Below are positions 39,601-48,900 of a stretch of 64,000 nucleotides of DNA, one piece after another (the first letter of the stretch is position 1; each line of letters opens with the position of its first letter). The notes under the pieces are model-generated. The model saw only the letters and a program-made list of their open reading frames with translations. It had not been told where the DNA came from and searched no databases. A program made the translations under genes and the position numbers. This DNA is from Hemibagrus wyckioides (Eukaryota; Chordata; Actinopteri; Siluriformes; Bagridae), in NCBI RefSeq assembly GCF_019097595.1, contig NC_080734.1, positions 10,237,392 through 10,301,391 on the forward strand. The letters run 5' to 3'.

Positions 39601-42600
39601 TTTGCAAACTCTCAACACGGCCATATGATCCGGGATCGGATGGCGTATAATGGAGGGTTCATCTTTCCAGTCGCATATGGTAGCTTCTGCGATACCCTGA
39701 ATTTTTTCTAAGGATGGAGTTTTTTTTGACACCGCACATTTTCAGTCCTTTAGCCACAGCCTATTTCAACCAAGGTTTAAACAGCTTTTTCATCAATCTG
39801 TGGGAGTTCATATGCAAGTAGTATTGTACAGGATCGAAAAGGCACGAGTGTTGGAGTTGGCTCGGGTGATCGATCGCGCAACCGTTACAGTTGTCTTTGA
39901 GATCTTGGTCGATGATCCTGTCCAGCAGTTCACCCACCACAGCGTGGATGATAGCCAGAACAGTGGTAGAAATACACCCGTCAGCTTCATCGTTCGTAGA
40001 CAGATAGGTTAGATTTCTTTTTCCTAAGGAATCAGCGATGTTTCCATCAGCGTCTTTACAACCAGAACAGGACGCATCACCATCGGAAGCGAACGGGGTG
40101 TAGAAGAAGGGGTTGAATTCTTGAGACATTTCGTTCTCAGATGATCAGATGTTTTTACAACAGAAAATTTAGTCAGGGTCAGAGTCAGTAGAAGGTGTGG
40201 TTTCTGTTCAGTCTTGAAAGACTATTGAATCAGAAAAGTTCCTCTAGTTTTACACGTAATGCTTCCATTTCTTTGATTCTCGCCACTTTTTCGAATGATT
40301 TGCTGATTTGATTAAAGTACTGATCTAGATCATGCCAGCTGGCACGTTCAAACCTCATTTCACAGATCTCTCCGTCTTCAGATGTGTAGGCTTTGGCCTT
40401 AGCGGTGGTAGAAATATGTAGTGAGACTTGATTCTTGGAGAAATTTGTTGCTCTGATGCGGTATGTCAGATGCGGAGATGTATAGTTTTTCCATTTCCGT
40501 TTGTAGGCCATCGGTGAAAAGAAATCCATCCGAATGATGTAGTCAAAGTCTTTACACTGTTTACGAAACTTGACCCAGTCACTCAGGTCAAAAGTCACCA
40601 TCTCCGTGGCATTGCTGCAGTGAATTCGCCCCGGTACCGATAGCTTGAAAAGCGTTACGTCTACTGAATCTACATTGAAATAAGAACAGACTGTGCAGTC
40701 TTCTGATAATGTCCAGTATTGAACATTTTCGCATTCTAAGATGTCTGAAAATCTACCCATAGTAGATTTCTGTTTTTTAGGTGCACCAGGACAAGTAGCC
40801 ATAGTTGTGCTCAATGAATCTACGATATTCTGTACAACATAAAATATTTCAAGGGGAGAAAATTGGTGTGTCATGTACTGACGGTTTGTGCACGTGTGTG
40901 TGTGTGTGTGTGTGTGTGACATGTTCAGGAAAACCCAACGATGACTAAGGGAATATTCTGGACATTAACTTATTCAATATGCCATATCAGTAGAAAACAT
41001 GCTTATGTACGTAGATGTGTCACATACTGACGGTTTGTGCGCGTAGGTGTGTGTGTGTGTGTCATGTTCAGGGAGACCCAACGATTTATAAAACATTTTT
41101 TTAAAATGCGTGTGTGTGTTTGTGTGATTAAGATTCTGATGACTAAGGGAATATGTAACCCCACCCCATCAATCAACCTCATCGGATGAAAGGGGGGCGG
41201 GATATTGTGTCGGATACGTTTTTCTGATTGGTTGAAAAGGAAGCGGGATAATGTGACGGATATGTTTTTCGGATTGGTTGAAAAGGGGCGGGACATTGTG
41301 ACATGGACGATTCTGATTGGTTGAAAGGGGGCGGGACATTGTGACGTGGACGATTCTGATTGGCTGTCAGACCTGTCAAAATCGGTTTGATGAGATATAC
41401 CCCATAATTCTCTCTGGTGGTGTATATGCACGAATCCTTAAATGTTTCTTGTTCATGGACGTGCCTAGGAATATTCAGAAAAACCATTTCCAACCCGATC
41501 CTACTCTACTCCTGTAAAATGGAAAACATCCACACTGTGTCCAGTGTAGCTGTATTTTTTCCTGGAGTGTTTTTATTATGTTCATTCAATATTAGCAAAA
41601 GGTTAATAATTATTAAGAATTGCACACGTTTTTGTCATTGCAATCCAAATGGTGGTCATACTTTAATAAATGTCCCTCAATCTTGTAAATTTGCCAGTAT
41701 AACACACTTTAAAAACCCCACAAGTGTTAGACGTACTTTAACGATATTTCTGTAGATAGGCCTAATTATACCAGATTGCATTTCCACTCCTCAGGTGCTG
41801 CTGGGGTTCTAGTAGGACATCCTTTTGACACTGTAAAAGTAAGTACATTGGTTTATATACCATGTTCATTTTACTTTATATTTCATATTTCATGTTTGCT
41901 TTGTGGCCTGTAATGAACAAACATTGGCAACCCACAAGAAATCCTTCCTCATAGTAGTCATGAGCTATGGGCTTTGCATTTAATGGTGCCTTTGTGTTTA
42001 CAGTTAGTTCCACTTTTCTAAAGTTGCTGTTAATATTTGTATGATAGTTTTACTTTAAGTTTCTGTAAAACCATGCTTTGTCTTTTATAGGTCAGGCTTC
42101 AAGTGCAAAATGTGCACAAGCCTTTGTACAAGGGAACATTTCACTGTTTCCAGTCCATCATACGGCAAGAATCAGTCAGTACCAGTTTCTTTGTGTTCCT
42201 TTGCTTATTTTTATTATTTTAATAGTATAAATTCAAATCAGTGAAAGAAATAGGATGGTAAATCATTTTACATTTAAATGAACCTGATTAACCAATTTGC
42301 TGGAGGAAAATGTATAAATAGTTGTTATTTTCAAAAAATATATTAGTTACATTAAATCTACCTATAACCTAGGTAGCCATGACAATGAAATGGGTGATGA
42401 TGTTATACACTAACAGCTATGGTTCCCTACAGATATTTGGTCTGTACAAAGGCATTGGTTCTCCTATGATGGGCCTGACTTTCATCAACGCCATTGTCTT
42501 TGGTGTGCAAGGCAACACAATGCGTCTGCTGGGACGAGACACTCCCACAAACCAGTTCTTAGCAGGAGCAGCTGCTGGAACCATCCAGTGTGTTATTTGT

Positions 42601-43200
42601 TGCCCAATGGAACTGGCCAAGACACGCATGCAAATGCAAGGCACTGGTGAAAAGAAGAAGTCCACTCTCAAGGTGTACAAAAACTCATTGGACTGCCTGG
42701 CCCGTATATACCAGCGTGAGGGCGTGCGGGGCGTCAACAGGGGCATGGTGACCACCCTCATTCGAGAGACGCCTGCCTTCGGAGTGTACTTCCTAGTCTA
42801 TGATGTATTAACACGTTCACTGGGCTGTGAGCCAGATGACTCGTACATGATCCCTAAACTGATGTTTGCTGGTGGTATGTCAGGCATTGCCTCATGGCTT
42901 TCTACATATCCTGTGGATGTGATTAAGTCTCGGCTCCAGGCAGATGGTGTTGGAGGAAAATTCCAGTACAGTGGCATCATGGATTGCACACGCAAGAGCT
43001 TAGAGAAAGAGGGCTGGCGTGTGTTTACAAGAGGCCTCACATCCACTCTGCTACGAGCTTTTCCTGTTAATGCAGCTACTTTCGCTACCGTAACACTCTT
43101 CCTCATGTATGTACGGCGAGAGGAAGCTCCCAAGGATTGTGAAGCTGACCCACAACACCATGCTGCATTACAGCAGCAAGCACAGCCTACCAGCATGTAA
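31048..43200 (+). CDS. Mitochondrial basic amino-acid carrier SLC25A29 (four coding exons)
   Basis: A mitochondrial inner-membrane carrier; the human orthologue transports arginine, lysine and ornithine. Coding exons are 31048-31078, 41795-41838, 42091-42174 and 42433-43200. All introns are GT-AG, phases 1, 0 and 0, giving 308 residues against 303 in human. The three Solcar repeats each carry the PX[DE]XX[KR] signature: HPFDTVK across exons 2-3, CPMELAK in repeat 2 and YPVDVIK in repeat 3. Strong matches to the family include GSPMMGLTFINA, QFLAGAAAG and TRGLTSTLLRAFPVNAATFATVT. The start is ATGATG in exon 1, where MDFVAGCLGG matches the usual carrier N-terminus. Intron 1 is 10.7 kb and holds nested mobile elements on the opposite strand; no exon is disrupted, so the gene appears functional. 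Confidence 0.93.
31946..32212. repeat. Tandem duplication, about 125-bp unit, in slc25a29 intron 1
   Basis: The block 31946-32067 recurs at 32081-32212 with a few changes and a small indel. Shared markers include GATGATGTTGGTGTG, CACTTCAGCAT and TAGGATGAGTAGAAAGC. The high identity suggests a fairly recent local duplication. Confidence 0.85.
32245..32555 (+). repeat. Interspersed repeat common in otophysan fish
   Basis: It contains the sequence run GATGAGGTTCCCTTCTGAG, then CTCAGGGAGTTTTTCCTCA, CGTTGCCTCAGGCTTGCT and TGCTATACAAAAGAATTG with a GAATT-repeat tail. I recognise this as a high-copy repeat from catfish-like genomes. The element class is uncertain, possibly a non-LTR 3' end or SINE. 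Confidence 0.6.
32560..36590. other. slc25a29 intron 1 interior, nothing further recognised
   Basis: No nested gene or well-bounded mobile element was seen. Short open frames lack recognisable similarity. Confidence 0.5.
36592..36646. repeat. (GA)n microsatellite
   Basis: About 20 GA units with flanking imperfect GACA, in slc25a29 intron 1. Confidence 0.95.
36972..37481 (+). mobile_element. Truncated Tc1-family transposon copy, abutted by the Polinton-like element
   Basis: It begins after a TA with CACTGATCAGGCATAACATT, the same end as the copy at 61205. The N-terminal transposase region follows ([16 protein letters not shown], helix-turn-helix). Most of the catalytic domain is missing, and near 37430-37481 the sequence resumes with the 3' end (CAACACAATATTAGGCAGGTGGT). 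The remaining terminal repeat, present in the other copy, is absent because the Polinton-like element begins at 37482. Confidence 0.8.
37482..37841 (+). repeat. Left terminal inverted repeat
   Basis: It pairs with 40987-41415 in inverted orientation. From the outer end inward: AGAGAG terminus, a GACAGGTCTGACAG block, three CCAAT units (37536, 37578, 37621), a GATGGGGTGGGGTTACATATT block, a CA-rich tract with two GTGCACAAACC motifs, and a TTTCTACTGAT block. The right copy has one extra CCAAT unit. Confidence 0.85.
37939..38532 (-). CDS. Conserved element protein, LPSNAS type (F54H12.2-like, function unknown)
   Basis: A 197-residue protein, last gene of the cluster. It begins MDECGFFVTLPSNASTDIYP, followed by SHYTTKLAKPIDLKGDWEVSLTEVQY and, near the C-terminus, AGFYTMYVYSDITE then SDSFAPLLRCV. 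From memory this pattern belongs to a family found beside transposon-type integrases in invertebrate and fish genomes, similar to the C. elegans transposon-derived protein F54H12.2. Remembered relatives continue beyond the PLLR motif, so the end here may be premature: the stop lies in a T run (37942-37948 on the plus strand) that could hide a frameshift. The function is unknown to me; a structural or virion-like role is only a guess. The start 7 nt from the 38539 region leaves only a short gap to the integrase tail. Confidence 0.65.
   Translation of the reverse strand: MDECGFFVTLPSNASTDIYPANKISHYTTKLAKPIDLKGDWEVSLTEVQYVHSWHSVTQKECQFHVVLLNRSKKIKYYVCHITKAYYESTENLVSEINQTMRNHNIDMELSYNPIKNKIRMVCQLSYTFSANRNLAYMLGLPPDGMLTFEAPEAPNPVDIRAGFYTMYVYSDITEYQRVSDSFAPLLRCVQITRGKK
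38583..39658 (-). pseudogene. Retrovirus-type integrase (Polinton/F54H12.3-like), frameshifted
   Basis: The main frame (39658-38678) holds the catalytic core: first Asp in WQADLVDM, second in LQTDQGKQFF and the Glu in CERFNRTLK, with 33 residues between the last two. An N-terminal SYGRVESLQRA segment is open upstream of any ATG. The C-terminal half of the frame departs from the family after DCDREK, at a 5-T run on the plus strand (38774-38778). Beyond it another frame reads a chromodomain-like tail with the typical WLxWP and SWIP motifs, ending at the stop at 38583-38585. A single-base loss in the homopolymer explains this. At the 5' end, no ATG precedes the core in frame, and coding-like sequence continues in another frame beyond 39661. 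The copy is therefore probably inactive unless the breaks are assembly errors. Confidence 0.8.
39761..40129 (-). CDS. Small cysteine-rich element protein, function unknown
   Basis: A 122-residue protein starting MSQEFNPFFYTPF. Cysteines cluster as CSGC near residue 21, and CNGC with IDHPSQLQHSC near residues 82-98, a spacing that could bind zinc. A hydrophobic helix (TTVLAIIHAVVGELLDRI) lies between them. The C-terminus is basic. I believe similar CNGC-IDHPSQ-HSC sequences accompany related integrases in other fish, but cannot verify it. No start signal favours another ATG. Confidence 0.6.
   Translation of the reverse strand: MSQEFNPFFYTPFASDGDASCSGCKDADGNIADSLGKRNLTYLSTNDEADGCISTTVLAIIHAVVGELLDRIIDQDLKDNCNGCAIDHPSQLQHSCLFDPVQYYLHMNSHRLMKKLFKPWLK
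40230..40802 (-). CDS. Conserved element protein of about 190 residues, function unknown
   Basis: First gene from the right end. The frame is open to 40922, but the upstream part is only a translated CA repeat (His-Thr), so the likely start is the ATG at 40802 (MATCPGAPKKQKS), preceded on the minus strand by short AT-rich sequence. The protein has a WVKF / YKRKWKNY central region, several beta-strand-like stretches, and a charged C-terminal helix (KVARIKEMEALRVKLEELF) with heptad character that may self-associate. I recognise no enzyme motif. Its place at the promoter-proximal end suggests it is the first gene expressed. Confidence 0.6.
   Translation of the reverse strand: MATCPGAPKKQKSTMGRFSDILECENVQYWTLSEDCTVCSYFNVDSVDVTLFKLSVPGRIHCSNATEMVTFDLSDWVKFRKQCKDFDYIIRMDFFSPMAYKRKWKNYTSPHLTYRIRATNFSKNQVSLHISTTAKAKAYTSEDGEICEMRFERASWHDLDQYFNQISKSFEKVARIKEMEALRVKLEELF
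40894..40918. repeat. (TG)n tract between element genes and right inverted repeat
   Basis: This tract follows an ACTGACGGTTTGTGCACG motif that recurs at 41028-41043 and, inverted, in the left repeat at about 37736-37757, showing an internally repeated subterminal module. Confidence 0.85.
40987..41415 (-). repeat. Right terminal inverted repeat
   Basis: The inverted partner of 37482-37841. It has four CCAAT units (ATTGG on the plus strand at 41227, 41273, 41316 and 41359) against three on the left, plus point differences and a different CA/TG tract length. The divergence shows the insertion is not brand new. Confidence 0.85.
41200..41380 (-). promoter_or_regulatory. Tandem CCAAT / CRE-like / GC-box array reading into the element's genes
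   Basis: Units of about 43 bp each contain CCAATCAG (NF-Y type), an ACGTCAC half-CRE in some units and CCCGCCCC (Sp1/KLF type). On the minus strand they point toward the element's four genes. The order and spacing resemble a strong housekeeping or viral promoter. No TATA box was seen. The left repeat has the same array pointing inward on the plus strand, where no gene follows. Promoter activity is inferred. Confidence 0.5.
41422..41794. other. slc25a29 intron 1 end, between the element and exon 2
   Basis: No repeat or gene was recognised. The polypyrimidine tract and AG acceptor of exon 2 are at about 41780-41794. It does not contain the missing 3' terminus of the Tc1 copy that borders the left side of the element. 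Confidence 0.6.
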
Positions 43201-45123
43201 ATGCCTCTGTTTTTAATGCGAAAGCCAGGGCTGAGATGCAGCTGCCCTCTGTTGGTGAATTGCCCACCAACCAATCTGTAGAAATTATATATATATATAT
43301 ATAATATATTCAAGATATTATAGCGTGAATTGGAAGGGTTCTTAACAAAGGGATTTTGATTGAATATTCCTATAAAAAAAAAGTTTCCTTGTATGAATAT
43401 CTGATGGTAGAAATTTTAATAATACTGTCTAGAACCACTGTTGCATGAGTACTTCTGCTGATGCTGGTATTGCACAAAGCAATGAAAAGGCAGCAACTGC
43501 TGTAGTGAAAGAAAACCACAACATCCTATTATTCCATTATTCATTATCTGTTAAATTGTAATGAATTCAAATGTAAAAACTACTTCTTGAGGTAAAGTAG
43601 TTCATAAATGTGAAATACATATGGAAAAGTGCACTTTAGGGTTTTTTTAACTGACTGTAGAGCATGGGCTTGTAACAAAAACAAAACAATGTCTCTCCTT
43701 TCCATAATATAAAACTGCTAATGCACAGCTTAGTAATCTTTAGAGGCATAACCCCCCCCACACACAAAAAATAACAGCAAAAGCTGCACAGCCCCTTATT
43801 TTTATATAGAATGATCTAATGTAGATAAATACTGTATGTATAATCAAATAGATTGTCTCTTTGCACAAATTGGCCTCATTTATTAACAGTAGCAAGGGTT
43901 CCATTGGCATTATGTGTACTACTGTAAAATGTACAAATCATATTCTGGTGAGGGTGAAATGATGATTCTGTATCTGAATCCTTTTTAGTTTTGCACATGA
44001 AAGAACTGCTTTCCCCTGCTAGAGTCCAAATGGCTAAAAATGCCTGCCAAGTAGGCCAATTAACAAAGTCAGTCAAAATAGTCTGAATGTTCAAGTTTGG
44101 AAACAGAGAGTAATGTTTTCACAGTGTCACATAACTGGAAGAATCAGGTGAGCCTCATGAGAGCCATCAGACTTCCCATCTTCTCACAAAAATGGGAAAA
44201 CAACCATACTTGTTAATGGACGCTGTGTAACGTGCATAGTATCAGTGTTTCATGAACAAGATCTCGTCTCTGTACTTACGAGTTTTCTTGTGACTTTGAG
44301 TCTCTAGTCGTAATGCAGTCAGGTCCATTTTGGAATAGGATAATAATTGGTGACTGACACTGATCATAAAGTAGCAATACAGTCTCACCTCACTATAGTG
44401 AAAAATAAAATTTTGATATATTCCAAACCAATATAACTGGGGGAAAATCAGAACAATATTGCTCTGAGAGTAAGTGTATTTTAATTATTTTAATTTAATA
44501 TTTTAATTTGATTGAGTTAACTTAGGCCAAGGCTCTTCTGCAATACCTCTGTGGCTCACCAGGGGGGCGTGGAAGTAACTGTAGAAAAGTAGAAACTCAT
44601 TATCAAACATGGTCTGTGATTTCTTGCAGGTTAAAGAGAAGGATTTCTGAAAAATTTATAAAATTTAAGAATCCATGTCTTTTACATGCAACAAATTGCA
44701 CAGACTGTCTTTACCATTCAAAATGGATGCTTTTGGAGGTTTTTTTTTTGTATACTCTGTGTTATTTGTATGTAAGACTTCTTGGTCTCTGTACATAACC
44801 ACAGTCACTGTGGTAACAGCATGTTTATTTTATTTTTATTTTTTCAATCAATACATCAGTACGAGTCTGTGTGTTACAAGCAAATGCTGTGTCTTGCCTA
44901 ACTGATACGTCATTTGCCTCAGTACTACTGTATAAAGGTATTTTATTTCTTACAACGTGTGTACATTAAAAAGCTGATCCAAAGCCGTGGGAACCGTATG
45001 TAAAATTGGAGATTGTCAGAGGTAAACTTTCTACTGATTATGTTTGTATTTAAACTCTATGGCAGTTAGTGGAACCTGCACTAAAGTGGGTTATCAGCAT
45101 AGTCTACTGTTAATTATAATAAA
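43201..45123 (+). other. slc25a29 3' UTR and tail-to-tail intergenic region
   Basis: The 3' UTR must begin after the TAA at 43198-43200. Plus-strand AATAAA hexamers occur at 44404-44409 and 45118-45123, either of which could end the mRNA. Short A/T tracts and one TA microsatellite (about 43285-43310) lie within. No other gene is seen. Confidence 0.45.
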
Positions 45124-45735
45124 CTCATTCATTAGGCCATTACCTGTATGCTGTTCTTATGTACAAATAATGTGTTCCATTAAAACCTGAGCTTTAAAAA
45201 GTAAAATATTTTTTTCAATGATTCATCAATTATTCAATCAAATAATAATGAAGTAATAATATATTTATCAATAATAATAAAACATAATCAATTGTATTAC
45301 CTTTCAGACATTTTATGAGCATTTTAAAAGGAAATAAGGAAACCTTATAAATCTGCTAAGATATTTGGTCATATGGTTGTATTATTTGGTTATTGATTAA
45401 ATATATGATTATAATTAACCTTTTCTCTGTATTAGTTGCTGTTATAAGAGATTTTGGAAGATGTTTTAAGGCGTCAGTCGCTTATCATATCTAGATTTGA
45501 TTTATTTTATTGACTAATCAGGTGAAGTAATTTTTACTAAGCATTTTTTGCTGAATGGTAGAAAAGCTGACCCAGATAGTCTAGGTAAGTTATGCCGATT
45601 CATTAAGAAACTAGAAATAAATAAGTGACACAGAAGTGGAACAATGTAATGTTTACTTCTACAAAACTATTAAAGTATGTTGGTTGTATTTAATGACATG
45701 ATTAATCAGTGATAAAATATCAATAATTCATTGGC

Positions 45736-45764
45736 TTTAATTAAAATGTTTAATGGTATTTAAT
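45736..45764 (-). terminator. Candidate polyadenylation signals of the myosin gene
   Basis: Three ATTAAA hexamers on the minus strand (TTTAAT on plus at 45736, 45749 and 45759) lie about 180-210 nt beyond the myosin stop codon. The region is AT-rich, so chance matches are possible. Confidence 0.35.
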
Positions 45765-45942
45765 CACAAAATGCATGCATGCAGTTTCTAAAAAGCAACA
45801 ATTTTGAACAAATATTAAATTGTTAAATATATTGTTATTAAACATAATCAAAATGTTGAAAATCTAATTAATAATTTCAGATGATTGAGGTTAAACTAAA
45901 CTAGCAACACACTGAGTAATATCCACGTTTTGGGTCTTGCTC

Positions 45943-48900
45943 TTACTCATCCTGGGATTTTTTACCAGTCACACCATCCCTAGTTTTTGCACGGAGCTTG
46001 TTCACTTGGGATTCGGCAATATCTGCACGCTCCTCTGCCTCTTCAAGCTCGTGCTGTAGTTTTCTTAACTTGGCCAAGTTGGTATTTGCTTGCTCTTCTG
46101 CTTCCTCAGCTGAGCGCTTGTAGGACTTCACTTTGAGCTGTAGCTTGTCAACCAAATCCTGGAGTCTTGCCATATTCTTCCGATCTTCTTCAGTCTGATA
46201 GGTGAGTTCCTTAATGCGGCGCTCATACTTGCGAATCCCCTTTACAGATTCTGTACCTCGCTTTTGTTCTGCTTCCAATTCATTCTCAAGTTCACGGATG
46301 CGAGCTTCCAGTTTCTGAAGCTGTTTCTTTCCCCCCTTCATAGCTATTTGTTCGGCTTCATCTAGCCGGTGCTGCAAGTCTTTGATCGTTTGCTCCATGT
46401 TTTTCTTCATTCTCTCAAGATGAGCGCTGGTGTCCTGCTCTTTCTTCAGCTCCTCTGCCATCATAGCCGCGTCAGTTATTGCCTTTTTTGCTTTCTCCTC
46501 AGCATTCCGGTTCTCTTGTACCAACTCTTCCATCTCACCCTGTAGCTGTAGCAAATCAGCCTCATGCTTCTTCTTTTGGTTGATCAGGCTGGTGTTTTGA
46601 GAATGCAGTAGCTGCATCCTCTCTGTTGCATCTGTAAGTTCTTGCTCAGCCAGCTTACGCCCCCTCTCAGCTTGTTCCAACATTGCCCTTAGCTCCTCAA
46701 GCTCTGCCTGAATGAGGTTATTTCTCCGTTCTAACAGGGCAGTGTTCTCTTTGAGATCTTCATTATTATGAACAGTATCATCCAGTTGAAGCTGAGTGTC
46801 CTTTAAATATGACTGGACCATCTTAAGTTGTTTTTGTGCATCAGCTGCCTGTCTGTTGGCTTGACTTAGCTGAATTTCCATCTCATTTAAATCTCCCTCC
46901 ATCTTTTTCTTAATCCTTAGTGCTTCATTACGGCTTCTTGTTTCTGACTCAAGAGAACTCTGTAACGTTTCTACCATTCGTTGGTAGTTCCTCTTTGCCT
47001 GTTCCATCTCCTCGTCTTTCTCTGCCATCTTTCTTTCAATGTCTGCCTTTACCTGATTGAACTCAAGTTGGGCACGTAGGATCTTGCTTTCCTCGTGTTC
47101 TACCGCAGCCTCCGCTTCCTCCAGGGCAGACTGCAGCTCTGCCTTCTCTTGTTCTAATTGTTTCCTGAGTTTCTCCAGCTCATGAACACTCTTACCTCCT
47201 TCACCAAGCTGATCTGTCAGGTCTGATATTTCTTCTTGCAGATTCTTGTTCTCCCTTTTGAAGGTCTCAAGTTGATCAAGAGTTTCTTCATAAGCATTTT
47301 TAAGTTTGAAGAGTTCAGTGCTCAGATTTCGTGCTTCCTTCTGCGATGCTTCCAACTCACACTGTGACTCTTCATACTTTTGCTTCCATTCAGCTATGAC
47401 CTTATCAAAGGCACGTTGTTTCTTGTCCAGAGCCGCAGATGCAGCATTTGACCGTTCAAGATCCAGCATGAGGTCTTCAATCTCATTTTGCAGACGATGT
47501 TTAGTTTTTTCAAGAGAGGAACACTTTGCATTAACTGCCTCTACTGCCTCCTCTGCCTCTTGTAGCCTTTGAACAAGTTTTTTCTTGGCCTCTTCCAGTT
47601 CCTCTGTTCTCTGAATGCCGTCTGTCTCATACTTAGCTCGCCATGTTGCAACTTCAGAGTTTGCCTTGGACAGTGCCCGCTGAAGCTCTGCTTTAGCCTC
47701 CTGCTCCTCCTCAATCTGCTCCCTCAGCAAATCACAGTCATGGCGAGACGACTGCACTGCATGAGCAAGTGCGTTCTTTGCTTTGACTTCTTCTTCATGT
47801 TGCCTTCTCAGGTCCTCTAATTGTTGGGTGTAGGAACTTTTTCCTCTTGTGAGTTGAGAGATAAGGCATTCTTTTTCCTCCAGCTGACGCCCAAGTTCCC
47901 CATTTTCTGTTAGCAGTTTGGCTCTTTGAGTGGAGAAATCGTTTAGAGCTTTCTGAGCCTCTTCAGCCTTGGACCTATGTTCATTCATCTGATCCTCCAA
48001 GGAGCGACACATCTTTTCAAGATTCACCTTTGCTTTCACAATGCTCTCCATGTTTGAGGCCAGGTCATCCATTTCCAACTTCAGCTCTGTCTTTTCTTTC
48101 TCTAACTTTTGTTTGACTCGTTGTAGATTGTCAATTTGTTCACCAAGTTCAGCCACACTATCTGCATGCTTTTTTCTCAGGGCAGCAGAAGTGGCTTCGT
48201 GCTGCAGTGTAGATTCCTCAAGATCCCTGCGTAACCTCTGAAACTCAGATTCTCTTTTCTTGTTGAGCTCCACTTGAGCAGATGTGGCTCCACCTGCCTC
48301 CTCGAGCCGTTCACTAATGTCTTCTAACTCACGAGAAAGATCACTTCGCTGTTTTTCCACCTTTGCTCTGGCTGCACGTTCAGCATCTAGCTCCTCCTCT
48401 AGTTCCTCTATACGAGCTTGGCTTTCTTTTAATTTTTTTTGCAGTTGCACTACAGCTAATTGCTCATTCTCAATCTTTCCATTCAGTTGATTTATTTCAA
48501 AATCTTTCTTCTTCAGTTTCTCCTCTTGCTGCTGCTTATCATTCTCTAAATCCATTACATTCTCTTGAATCAGCTTGAGGTCGCCTTCCAGTTTTCTCTT
48601 GGCACGTTCAAGATCCATCCTAACTTTTTTTTCTTGTTCTAGGGTGCCTTCAAGATCATCTACCTGCTGCTCAAGCTTAGCTTTAGCTTTTGCCAATGTG
48701 TTTGCTTTATCTTCTTCACTCTGCAGATCATCTAGTGCCTGCTGCTGAGCCTCCTGGAGAGCTTTTTTCTCTTTTGTGAGCTTCATTATGATCTCATCTT
48801 GGGAGGCCATTTCCTCAGTGAGGTTTTTCACTTTATTCTCAATAGCATGTTTTTCTTTCTCAACTTTGGCTAGAGTTAACTCAAGGTCATCAATGTCTTT

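Larger units (their letters stand above)
37482..41415 (-). mobile_element. Compact Polinton/Maverick-like element, 3.93 kb
   Basis: Both ends carry the same sequence in inverted orientation, starting AGAGAGAATTATG and continuing through GATTTTGACAGGTCTGACAG and an array of CCAAT-containing repeats. Outside each end is GGTGGT (37476-37481 and 41416-41421), a candidate 6-bp target duplication. The 5'-AG terminus, 6-bp duplication, long inverted repeats and retrovirus-type integrase are all Polinton/Maverick hallmarks. Four genes, all on the minus strand, read inward from the right end. Canonical Polintons are 15-20 kb and encode a protein-primed DNA polymerase, packaging ATPase, protease and capsid proteins; none is visible here. 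It lies antisense in slc25a29 intron 1, 379 bp before exon 2. Confidence 0.75.

Noticed and set aside
40803..40922. Extended N-terminus (His-Thr repeat) of the first element gene
   Set aside because: The extension is a translated CA/TG tract; the ATG at 40802 gives a normal-looking start.
42798..43313. 171-codon minus-strand frame
   Set aside because: Antisense to the last slc25a29 exon, whose carrier motifs and frame are clear on the plus strand.
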